Source: Lysobacterales bacterium
Lineage (GTDB): Bacteria > Pseudomonadota > Gammaproteobacteria > Xanthomonadales > Rhodanobacteraceae
Assembly (NCBI GenBank): GCA_013298265.1
Contig: JAAFHE010000273.1
Coordinates: 1 to 5,949, forward strand
Reading direction: 5' to 3'
DNA length: 5,949 nucleotides
The position numbers and the translations under genes were made by a program. How positions within the stretch are numbered: the first letter of the stretch is position 1; each line of letters starts with the position of its first letter. Of the stretch, positions 1 through 5,949 are shown in pieces. Under the pieces are notes generated by a model. The model was not told the DNA's origin, searched no databases, and worked only from the letters and a program-made list of their open reading frames with translations.

Positions 1-1697
<1,697 letters not shown>

Positions 1698-1988
1698 TTA
1701 TCCCTCGATGACGGCCAACAAGTCTTCTTCGCGCATGACCAGCAGCTCTTCGCCGTCGATCTTCACTTCGGTGCCGCTGTACTTGCCGAACAGGACCTTG
1801 TCGCCGGCCTTGACCGCGATCGGGCGGACCTTGCCGTCTTCGAGGATCTTGCCGCTGCCGGCGGCGATGACTTCACCGCGGACGGGCTTTTCGGTGGCGC
1901 TGTCGGGGATGACGATGCCGCCGGCGGACTTGGTTTCGGCTTCCAGGCGCTTGATGATCACGCGGTCGTGCAGAGGACGAAGCTTCAT
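1698..1988 (-). CDS. groES: Co-chaperonin GroES, 10 kDa subunit
   Basis: GroES forms the heptameric lid that caps the GroEL ring and closes the folding chamber. The complete 96-residue protein begins [16 protein letters not shown], the family's standard N-terminus, and has the usual length of about 95-97 residues. The mobile loop that docks on GroEL is visible around residues 17-33, with the hydrophobic triad IVI at 25-27 in the context [10 protein letters not shown]. Downstream are the typical [12 protein letters not shown] turn, [22 protein letters not shown] and the end LLAVIEG. The start is fixed by the conserved Met and by GAGGGAA upstream. It is the first gene of the groES-groEL operon and lies directly behind a sigma70-like promoter and CIRCE operator. 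Nothing unusual is seen in the protein. Confidence 0.99.
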   Translation of the reverse strand: MKLRPLHDRVIIKRLEAETKSAGGIVIPDSATEKPVRGEVIAAGSGKILEDGKVRPIAVKAGDKVLFGKYSGTEVKIDGEELLVMREEDLLAVIEG

Positions 1989-1993
1989 GGTTG

Positions 1994-2000
1994 TTCCCTC
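1994..2000 (-). promoter_or_regulatory. Ribosome binding site of groES
   Basis: GAGGGAA on the minus strand ends 5 nt before the groES ATG. It is a good Shine-Dalgarno match and confirms the start. Confidence 0.8.
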
Positions 2001-2043
2001 AGGGTTTGCAAGAGATTGTTTGGAAAAGGATTTCGGCGGGCTG

Positions 2044-2070
2044 CTAGCACTCTACGCCGGTGAGTGCCAA
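2044..2070 (-). promoter_or_regulatory. CIRCE operator (HrcA repressor site) of groES-groEL
   Basis: On the minus strand the sequence reads TTGGCACTC, nine spacer bases, then GAGTGCTAG. The family consensus is TTAGCACTC-N9-GAGTGCTAA, so the arms differ at one base each and the spacing is exact. CIRCE is bound as an inverted repeat by the heat-shock repressor HrcA, whose activity depends on GroEL itself, giving feedback control. The element begins on the last base of the -10 box and covers the expected transcription start, the standard place for repression. In the transcript it would also form a 9-pair stem with two G-U pairs. hrcA itself is not in the window. Confidence 0.95.
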
Positions 2071-2098
2071 TTCTAGCCGGTCAAGATGACAAGGCCAA
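2070..2098 (-). promoter_or_regulatory. Sigma70-type promoter of groES-groEL
   Basis: On the minus strand a -35 box TTGGCC (2098-2093) is followed by a 17-nt spacer and a -10 box TAGAAT (2075-2070), one mismatch from TATAAT. Transcription would start at about 2062-2064, inside CIRCE, giving a leader of about 75 nt before groES. Spacing and the CIRCE overlap make this the likely housekeeping promoter. A heat-shock (sigma32) promoter was looked for: CTTGACC occurs at 2086-2080, but no CCCCAT-like -10 follows at a suitable distance. Confidence 0.7.
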
Positions 2099-2260
2099 TG
2101 CTTCGCCGTGTGGCCGGTCACATAGGGCACCGCTGGCCGCTTTCAAGGGCCGGACGTTTGTGCGCCGTCGGCTGGACCCCCGCGACTCGGGCGATCCGGC
2201 CATGGGCGTCGCCACTGGCTCGGGTTATCGTGCGCACCCCTGAAGCCACGGCCGGCCGCC
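2071..2260. other. Divergent intergenic region between groES and cutA
   Basis: Beyond the groES promoter this region reads away from both genes. I see no protein I can support; the open frames crossing it are G/C-rich shadows. A promoter for cutA is expected on the plus strand here, but no pair of boxes with good spacing stands out. The heptamer CCGGTCA occurs twice (2077-2083 and 2112-2118) and may be chance. Confidence 0.4.
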
Positions 2261-2584
2261 ATGTCGCCCCTGATCGTCTATTGCTGCGTGCCCGACCCGG
2301 AGGTGGCCGACCGCATCGCCCGCGCTCTCGTCGAGGACGGCCTGGCCGCCTGCGTCAACCGCCTGCCGGGCGTGGTGTCGACCTACCGCTGGGAAGGTGA
2401 GACCCGCGTCGACGCCGAACTGCTGCTGCTGATCAAGACCACGCGGGCGCGCTTCGAGGCGCTGCGCACGCGCATCGTCGCACTGCACCCGTATGAACTC
2501 CCGGAAGTGATCGCGGTCGATGTGGCCCTGGGGCACGAGCCGTACCTCGCGTGGGTGGCGCAGGCAATGGCTTTGAAACACTGA
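2261..2584 (+). CDS. cutA: CutA1 family divalent-cation tolerance protein
   Basis: CutA is a small, very stable trimeric protein with a ferredoxin-like fold, linked genetically to copper and divalent-metal tolerance in E. coli. Its exact molecular role is unsettled. The 107-residue protein is the normal family length. It opens MSPLIVYCCVPDPEVADRIA and carries the family's marks: LVEDGLAACVN (residues 23-33, Cys31), VVSTYRWEGE (38-47), AELLLLIKTT (52-61), LHPYELPEVIAV (75-86) and a terminal YLAWV (95-99). Cys8, Cys9 and Cys31 are the only cysteines. The ATG at 2261 has no good Shine-Dalgarno before it. The frame stays open upstream but offers no in-frame ATG or GTG there, and this Met matches the family start. 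It precedes dsbD by 275 nt; cutA and dsbD are also neighbours in E. coli. Confidence 0.97.
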   Translation: MSPLIVYCCVPDPEVADRIARALVEDGLAACVNRLPGVVSTYRWEGETRVDAELLLLIKTTRARFEALRTRIVALHPYELPEVIAVDVALGHEPYLAWVAQAMALKH

Positions 2585-2647
2585 ATTTCTGTAGCAAGCC
2601 GTTTGAACATCCGCTTACTGATCGACACCCGATCTCGACAACCCTGA

Positions 2648-2685
2648 CCAAACGCGTCGCGTTTGGCCGGTCCGGCCCGTCGGGC
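2648..2685. repeat. Cluster of three overlapping perfect inverted repeats
   Basis: Three back-to-back palindromes, each centred on a single T, overlap by a few bases in the cutA-dsbD spacer. They are CCAAACGCG-T-CGCGTTTGG (2648-2666, 9-bp arms), GGCCGG-T-CCGGCC (2665-2677, 6-bp arms) and GCCCG-T-CGGGC (2675-2685, 5-bp arms). All arms are perfect. As RNA the first would make a strong short hairpin after cutA. No T-tract follows, so it is not a classical intrinsic terminator. It may be a REP-like extragenic repeat, a protein-binding site, or part of a structured leader for dsbD; the sequence alone does not decide. Confidence 0.7.
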
Positions 2686-2689
2686 GTTC

Positions 2690-2726
2690 AGAGCGATCAG
2701 AACCTGCGGTTCTGATCGATCACTCT
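2690..2726 (+). other. Strong hairpin in the cutA-dsbD spacer
   Basis: An 11-bp perfect stem, CGATCAGAACC (2694-2704) against GGTTCTGATCG (2708-2718), closes on a 3-nt loop TGC. The stem can continue below a 4-nt bulge by pairing AGAG (2690-2693) with CTCT (2723-2726). What follows is pyrimidine-rich but has no run of T, so termination is possible but not well supported. It equally could stabilise the 3' end of the cutA transcript or be a leader element of dsbD. Confidence 0.6.
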
Positions 2727-2729
2727 TCA

Positions 2730-2748
2730 CCCTCTTGACTCAAGGGGG
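2730..2748 (+). promoter_or_regulatory. Hairpin that could mask a G-rich ribosome binding site
   Basis: CCCTCTTG (2730-2737) pairs with CAAGGGGG (2741-2748) across a 3-nt loop, giving 8 pairs with one G-U. The right arm contains most of the run AAGGGGGG (2742-2749), which lies 6 nt before an ATG at 2756 that opens a 35-codon frame. If that run is a ribosome binding site, the hairpin would occlude it. The pairing is seen directly; the regulatory role is inference. Confidence 0.4.
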
Positions 2749-2755
2749 GCTCCAA

Positions 2756-2863
2756 ATGCAAAGGCTGGCCAGTTTCCTTTCAATGCTTCCCTGTAATCAC
2801 GAGCAAGGACCGCGCCCGTACGCCGGTCTGTTCCTCACAAAACCGCTGCTGGAGCTGCAATGA
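2756..2863 (+). CDS. Possible 35-residue leader peptide upstream of and overlapping dsbD
   Basis: A short frame begins MQRLASFLSMLP and ends LLELQ, with its TGA at 2861-2863 overlapping the dsbD start as ATGA. An SD-like run AAGGGGGG sits 6 nt upstream of its ATG. The ATGA overlap is the typical layout for translational coupling, so ribosomes finishing this frame could restart on dsbD. Against it, I recognise no family, and about 22 of 35 codons end in G or C, less biased than the neighbouring genes. It may therefore be a regulatory reading frame whose exact peptide matters little, or chance. The frame is open upstream to 2663, but that part runs through the palindrome cluster and is unlikely to be coding. 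Confidence 0.35.
   Translation: MQRLASFLSMLPCNHEQGPRPYAGLFLTKPLLELQ
2851..2854 (+). promoter_or_regulatory. Ribosome binding site of dsbD
   Basis: GGAG lies 5 nt before the dsbD ATG at 2860. It lies inside the last codons of the putative leader frame, so dsbD could be translated independently or by re-initiation. Confidence 0.6.
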
Positions 2864-5205
2864 GCCGTTTCGCCCGCTATTCACTGATCGTTGCCGGCCT
2901 GCTCGGATCCGGCCACATTCAGGCCCAGTCCGACACAGATCTGCTGCGCGTCGAGGACGCTTTCGCGCTGACCACCAGCGCGGCTGATCGCGGCACGGTC
3001 AGGCTCGAATGGAAGATCGCCGACGGCTACTACCTGTATCGCTCGCGCATCAAGACCGGCAAGCCGGCCGACGGCCTCACTCTCGGCGAACTGCAACTGC
3101 CGCCGGGCGAGGCGAAGCATGACGAGTTCCTCGGCGACGTCGAGGTCTATCACGACAAGATCGCCGCCACACAGCCGCTGACCCTGACCCGTGGCGACAC
3201 CGCTGAATTCAGCGTCAGCATCCAGGGCTGCCACGAGCGCGAGCCCAAGATCTGCTATCCGCCGCACGCTACGAAGGTCAGCGTGACCTTGCCCGCAGCC
3301 AGCAGCGCGACGGCGAATCCGTTGGACACCCCATCGAATCCACTGGCGCCGCCCACCGCGGGTAGCAACTCGCTGCAGTCGGCGCTGGGCCAGCTCGGAA
3401 AGCCACCGGTCGACGCACCGATGGACACGGGTACGGCCGGCACGACCGAGGCGCCGAACGAAAAGCTGCCGCTGCCGCCCGAACAGGCCTTCGTCTTCGA
3501 AGCCATCGCCACCGGCCCGACAGAACTGCTCGCCCGCTGGACCATGCCCAAGGGCTATTACCTGTATCGCGACAAGAGTGTGCTGCGCGTGCCGGCCGAC
3601 AGCGGTGTGGCACTCGGCAAAAAGCAATGGCCCAAGGGCGTGCTGCACAGGGACGAGCACTTCGGCGAAGTCACCGTGTATTTCGACCAGGTGGAATTGC
3701 CGGTGCTGCTGGACCGCAAGGACGGCGCAGCACTGTCGGTGAAATTGCAGGCCGAGTTCCAGGGCTGCGAGGACAACGGCATCTGTTATCCGATCATGAC
3801 CCGCGCCGTCAGCGTCGATCTGCCCGCTGCGACCGTCGACCAGCTCAAGGCGGGCAACGCGCTCTACGCTGCGGCGGAGAAGCCGGCCGAAACGTCGTCC
3901 GCAGCCGGCAACACCGATCAGTCCGAAGAACAGGTGCTCGCGGCACGGCTGTCCGGCGATCGCCTGTTCGCGCTGCTCTCCTTCTTCGGCTTCGGCCTGC
4001 TGCTCGCCTTCACGCCCTGCGTATTCCCGATGCTGCCTATCCTCTCGGGCATCATCGCCGGCGCCGGCGACAACGTCTCGACGCGGCGCGCCTTCGTGCT
4101 GTCGCTGGTCTACGTGCTTGCGTCCACCGTCGTGTTCACCATCGCCGGCGTGGTCGCAGGCCTCGTCGGCGCCAACCTGCAGGCCGTCTTCCAGCAGCCA
4201 TGGATACTGATTTCCTTCGCCGTGCTGTTCCTGCTGCTGTCGCTGTCGATGTTCGGCTTCTACGAACTGCAGTTGCCGACCAGCCTGCAGAACCGCATCG
4301 CCAACGTCAGCAACCGCCAGCAGGGCGGTTCGCTGACCGGCGTGGCGATCATGGGTGTGCTCTCGGCGCTGATCGTCGGCCCCTGTGTGGCGCCGCCGCT
4401 GGCCGCAGGCGTGCTCTACATCAGCCAGACGCGCGATCCGCTGTTCGGCGGCCTTGCGCTGTTCGTGCTGTCGCTGGGCATGGGCGCGCCGCTGGTCGTC
4501 GCCGGCACGGCCGCCGGCAAGCTGCTGCCCCGCGCCGGCGCCTGGATGGATGCGGTCAAGGCGGTGTTCGGGGTGAGCTTCCTCGCGCTCGCGATCTGGA
4601 TGCTGTCGCGCATCCTCGATCCGGTCTGGACCATGCTCATGATCGGCGCGCTGGCCGTGGCCAGCGGTATCTATCTCGGTGCGCTGGAGCGCCTGCCTGA
4701 CGGCGCTTCCGGCTGGCGCACGCTGTGGAAGGCGCTCGGCGTGATGCTGCTGATCGCCGGTGCGGCGCAGCTGATCGGCGCGTTCGCCGGTTCGGCGGAC
4801 CCACTGCAGCCGCTCAAGGGCCTGGGCGGCGGCGCCGTGGCCAAGAGCGAGCACCTGCCGTTCCGCACGATCAAGAGCGTGGAAGATCTCGAGCGCAGCC
4901 TGGGCGAAGGCAAGCCGGTGATGCTGGATTTCTATGCCGACTGGTGCGTGGCCTGCAAAGAAATGGAAAAGTTTACGTTTACCAAGCCACAGGTCCATGC
5001 GGCACTGGAAGGCTATACGCTGCTCAAGGCCGACGTCACCGCGAACGATGCCGTCGACCAGGCGCTGCTCAAGCATTTCACCCTGTTCGGTCCGCCCGCG
5101 ACGATCTTCTTCGGTGCCGACGGCAAGGAGAAGCGCGGTCAGCGCCTGATCGGCTTCGAGGCAGCCGACAAGTTCGCTGCACGCGTGGCCAAGGCGAGCC
5201 TCTGA
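2860..5205 (+). CDS. dsbD: Thiol:disulfide interchange protein DsbD with duplicated N-terminal domain
   Basis: DsbD moves electrons from cytoplasmic thioredoxin across the inner membrane to periplasmic thiol proteins (DsbC, cytochrome c maturation factors, TlpA-like proteins). The 781-residue protein has a signal peptide (1 to about 22, ending GHIQA) and two periplasmic DsbD-alpha domains (about 24-146 and 203-325), each with GYYLYR and a Cys pair before YP. An Ala/Pro/Ser/Thr-rich linker (about 147-202) separates them. Eight membrane segments follow (about 369-644), with Cys387 in FTPCVFP and Cys509 in GPCVAPP. Last is a thioredoxin domain (about 665-781) with WCVACK (Cys696, Cys699) and cis-Pro in FGPPATIFF. 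The eight cysteines are 124, 132, 303, 309, 387, 509, 696 and 699, all in pairs. E. coli DsbD is about 565 residues and has one alpha domain. The extra domain explains the length; no frameshift or fusion scar is seen. The next gene overlaps its stop by one base. Confidence 0.98.
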   Translation: MSRFARYSLIVAGLLGSGHIQAQSDTDLLRVEDAFALTTSAADRGTVRLEWKIADGYYLYRSRIKTGKPADGLTLGELQLPPGEAKHDEFLGDVEVYHDKIAATQPLTLTRGDTAEFSVSIQGCHEREPKICYPPHATKVSVTLPAASSATANPLDTPSNPLAPPTAGSNSLQSALGQLGKPPVDAPMDTGTAGTTEAPNEKLPLPPEQAFVFEAIATGPTELLARWTMPKGYYLYRDKSVLRVPADSGVALGKKQWPKGVLHRDEHFGEVTVYFDQVELPVLLDRKDGAALSVKLQAEFQGCEDNGICYPIMTRAVSVDLPAATVDQLKAGNALYAAAEKPAETSSAAGNTDQSEEQVLAARLSGDRLFALLSFFGFGLLLAFTPCVFPMLPILSGIIAGAGDNVSTRRAFVLSLVYVLASTVVFTIAGVVAGLVGANLQAVFQQPWILISFAVLFLLLSLSMFGFYELQLPTSLQNRIANVSNRQQGGSLTGVAIMGVLSALIVGPCVAPPLAAGVLYISQTRDPLFGGLALFVLSLGMGAPLVVAGTAAGKLLPRAGAWMDAVKAVFGVSFLALAIWMLSRILDPVWTMLMIGALAVASGIYLGALERLPDGASGWRTLWKALGVMLLIAGAAQLIGAFAGSADPLQPLKGLGGGAVAKSEHLPFRTIKSVEDLERSLGEGKPVMLDFYADWCVACKEMEKFTFTKPQVHAALEGYTLLKADVTANDAVDQALLKHFTLFGPPATIFFGADGKEKRGQRLIGFEAADKFAARVAKASL
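2929..3297 (+). other. First DsbD-alpha (periplasmic) domain copy
   Basis: Residues about 24-146 hold DGYYLYR (56-61), the cap-loop motif DEFLG (88-92, matching DEFYG of E. coli with the Phe kept), and QGC...ICYPP with Cys124 and Cys132. The cysteine spacing is CX7C, two residues longer than E. coli's CX5C. In the known family member this pair takes electrons from the thioredoxin-like domain and reduces periplasmic partners. Confidence 0.85.
3466..3834 (+). other. Second DsbD-alpha (periplasmic) domain copy
   Basis: Residues about 203-325 repeat the same order: KGYYLYR (231-237), cap-loop DEHFG (265-269), and QGCEDNGICYP with Cys303 and Cys309 at the canonical CX5C spacing. The cap-loop Phe position is occupied by His267, with Phe268 next to it. 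At DNA level the GYYLYR segment is nearly identical in both copies (3025-3042 and 3553-3570, 17 of 18 bases), but the rest has diverged, so the duplication is old. Confidence 0.85.
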
Positions 5206-5831
5206 TGGGATGGAAGCACACCGCCGCCATTGGCCTGCTCGCGCTTGGCGCGGGCTTCGCCGGCCTCGTCGTCGGCAGCATCGTGACCGGCAAGGGCGCG
5301 CCGCGCGGCATCACCGATCTGCTGGGCCGCAGCGAAGCGACGCGCTGGCTGGCCGAGGCCTGGATCGACGCGGCGCAGCCGGCGGCACCGGCCGGCGTGC
5401 GGATCGCGCAGAAAGGCGATCCGGCGCCCACGGTCGCGCTGGTCGATCGCGACGGCCAAGCGGCGTCCCTGACGCAGTGGCAGGATCGTCTCATCGTCGT
5501 CAATTTCTGGGCGACCTGGTGCACGCCGTGCCGCAAGGAAATGCCTGAGCTGGATCGCTTCCAGCGCAAACACGCAACGAACGGCGTGCAGGTCATCGGC
5601 GTTGCGCTCGACGGGATCGCTGAGGTCGAAGCATTCCTGCACGACACGCCGGTCGGCTATCCGATCCTGCTGGCGCCGAACCCGGCGGCGAATCCGTCGC
5701 TGCCGTTCGGCAACACCTACGGCGCACTGCCCTTCAGCGTGCTGCTCGGCCGCGACGGCCGGATTCTCGATACGCGCCTGGGCGAAGTCAGCGAAGCCAC
5801 GCTCGAGGGCTGGATCGCGCCGCACCGCTGA
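5205..5831 (+). CDS. Membrane-anchored TlpA/ResA-like thioredoxin-family protein
   Basis: This is a 208-residue thiol-disulfide oxidoreductase of the TlpA/ResA/DsbE type, predicted to face the periplasm on an N-terminal membrane anchor (about residues 7-26, hydrophobic, after MGWKH). The thioredoxin fold runs from about 67 to 208: GDPAPTVALVDRDGQ, then VVNFWATWCTPCRKEMPEL with the active site Cys106-Thr-Pro-Cys109, then VQVIGVALD, and the cis-Pro at 176 in GALPFSVLLGRDG. The family reduces disulfides in specific exported targets such as apocytochrome c or copper-site proteins; the target here cannot be read from the sequence. Its ATG overlaps the dsbD TGA (TGATG), with AAGGCGAG about 8-10 nt upstream, so translation is coupled. 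DsbD is the likely electron donor. A longer frame open upstream to 4725 is the shifted shadow of dsbD. Confidence 0.93.
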   Translation: MGWKHTAAIGLLALGAGFAGLVVGSIVTGKGAPRGITDLLGRSEATRWLAEAWIDAAQPAAPAGVRIAQKGDPAPTVALVDRDGQAASLTQWQDRLIVVNFWATWCTPCRKEMPELDRFQRKHATNGVQVIGVALDGIAEVEAFLHDTPVGYPILLAPNPAANPSLPFGNTYGALPFSVLLGRDGRILDTRLGEVSEATLEGWIAPHR

Positions 5832-5866
5832 CCGCATCTGACCGGGCGCGGGGCTTGCGCCAGGCC

Positions 5867-5949
5867 TCAGCGGCGGCGAACTGGGGCGTAGTGAATCGGC
5901 ATGAGCCGTCGCGCCGGGTTGCCGCGCGGCCGACCCATGGCGGAACATG
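5867..5949 (-). CDS. Possible C-terminal end of a convergent gene (partial, uncertain)
   Basis: On the minus strand a frame open from the window edge runs 26 codons to a TGA at 5869-5867, ending RRLMPIHYAPVRRR. A basic tail and about 20 of 26 codons ending in G or C fit a real gene end, and the position would leave a short convergent gap of about 35 bases after the thioredoxin gene. I recognise no family. The same bases also carry an open plus-strand frame, so this call is weak. Confidence 0.3.
   Translation of the reverse strand, partial: CSAMGRPRGNPARRLMPIHYAPVRRR
5901..5949 (+). CDS. Alternative: start of a further plus-strand gene (partial, uncertain)
   Basis: An ATG at 5901 opens a frame (MSRRAGLPRGRPMAEH) to the window edge, with a second in-frame ATG at 5937. 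Neither has a convincing Shine-Dalgarno. In xanthomonads I recall aroQ and accB following dsbD and its thioredoxin, so a start at 5937 is conceivable, but four residues are too few to recognise. It competes with the minus-strand reading of the same bases. Confidence 0.2.
   Translation, partial: MSRRAGLPRGRPMAEH

Noticed and set aside
2080..2086. CTTGACC as a sigma32 -35 element for groES
   Set aside because: No CCCCAT-like -10 lies 13-15 nt downstream; the sigma70-like pair fits better.
2086..2400. 104-codon frame overlapping the start of cutA
   Set aside because: It is out of frame with cutA and Arg/Pro/Gly-rich, with no domain signature and no ribosome binding site.
2735..2763. TTGACT (2735-2740) as the -35 of a dsbD promoter
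   Set aside because: The bases 16-18 nt downstream (around 2757-2764) read TGCAAAGG, with no resemblance to TATAAT. The hexamer is also part of the CTTGA/TCAAG stem.
3627..4700. 357-codon plus-strand frame inside dsbD
   Set aside because: It is a shifted reading of dsbD, mostly Arg/Ala/Gly, with no recognisable family.
2881..5076. 731-codon open frame antisense to dsbD
   Set aside because: It is striking in length, but it is very rich in Arg, Gln, His, Asp and Gly with no domain signature, and it mirrors the strongly biased codons of dsbD. The sense frame has clear motifs throughout.
4725..5204. Upstream extension of the TlpA-like protein into dsbD
   Set aside because: The frame is open only because of G/C codon bias. 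The extension is Arg/Gly-rich, and the ATG at 5205 gives a proper membrane anchor and a stop-start overlap with dsbD.
5845..5861. GGCGC/GCGCC hairpin as terminator after the thioredoxin gene
   Set aside because: It has only 5 pairs with a 7-nt loop and no T-tract; such stems are expected by chance in G/C-rich DNA.
5139..5948. 269-codon minus-strand frame at the right edge
   Set aside because: It runs opposite the thioredoxin gene in a low-complexity Arg/Ala/Gln-rich composition. The possible convergent gene end is in a different frame.

Overview
This is an ordinary-looking chromosomal segment from a high-GC proteobacterium. Third codon positions are strongly G/C-biased. The groES-groEL / cutA-dsbD layout, with a thioredoxin-like gene fused onto the end of the dsbD operon, points to a gammaproteobacterium, most likely of the Xanthomonas/Lysobacter group. 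That placement is inferred from recalled gene order and protein character, not from a search. I see no insertion sequence, CRISPR array, tRNA or rRNA.

Layout. Positions 1-1988 hold the chaperonin operon on the minus strand: groES (1698-1988), a 167-nt spacer with two possible hairpins, and groEL (1529 down to the window edge, about 39 C-terminal residues missing). Its control region is clear. A sigma70-type promoter (-35 TTGGCC, 17-nt spacer, -10 TAGAAT) runs directly into a CIRCE element at 2044-2070, so HrcA repression of the heat-shock operon is expected. Divergently, on the plus strand, are cutA (2261-2584), a structured 275-nt spacer, dsbD (2860-5205) and a membrane-anchored TlpA/ResA-like thioredoxin (5205-5831). 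The thioredoxin start overlaps the dsbD stop by one base. The last about 120 bases are ambiguous: they could be the C-terminal end of a convergent minus-strand gene or the start of a further plus-strand gene.

How the genes work together. GroES/GroEL fold cytoplasmic proteins. DsbD carries electrons from cytoplasmic thioredoxin across the inner membrane to periplasmic thiol proteins, and the coupled TlpA-like protein is a natural recipient. CutA is a small trimeric protein historically linked to divalent-metal tolerance. It also neighbours dsbD in E. coli.

Most interesting points. (1) DsbD is about 200 residues longer than the E. coli protein because its periplasmic N-terminal domain is present twice. 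This gives exactly eight cysteines, that is four redox pairs instead of three. The two copies have diverged at the cysteine spacing and at the cap loop. (2) The cutA-dsbD spacer is packed with inverted repeats, followed by a hairpin that would hide a G-rich ribosome-binding site. That site precedes a 35-codon reading frame whose stop overlaps the dsbD start (ATGA), which looks like a possible translational leader. I found nothing that I can call a wholly new system.
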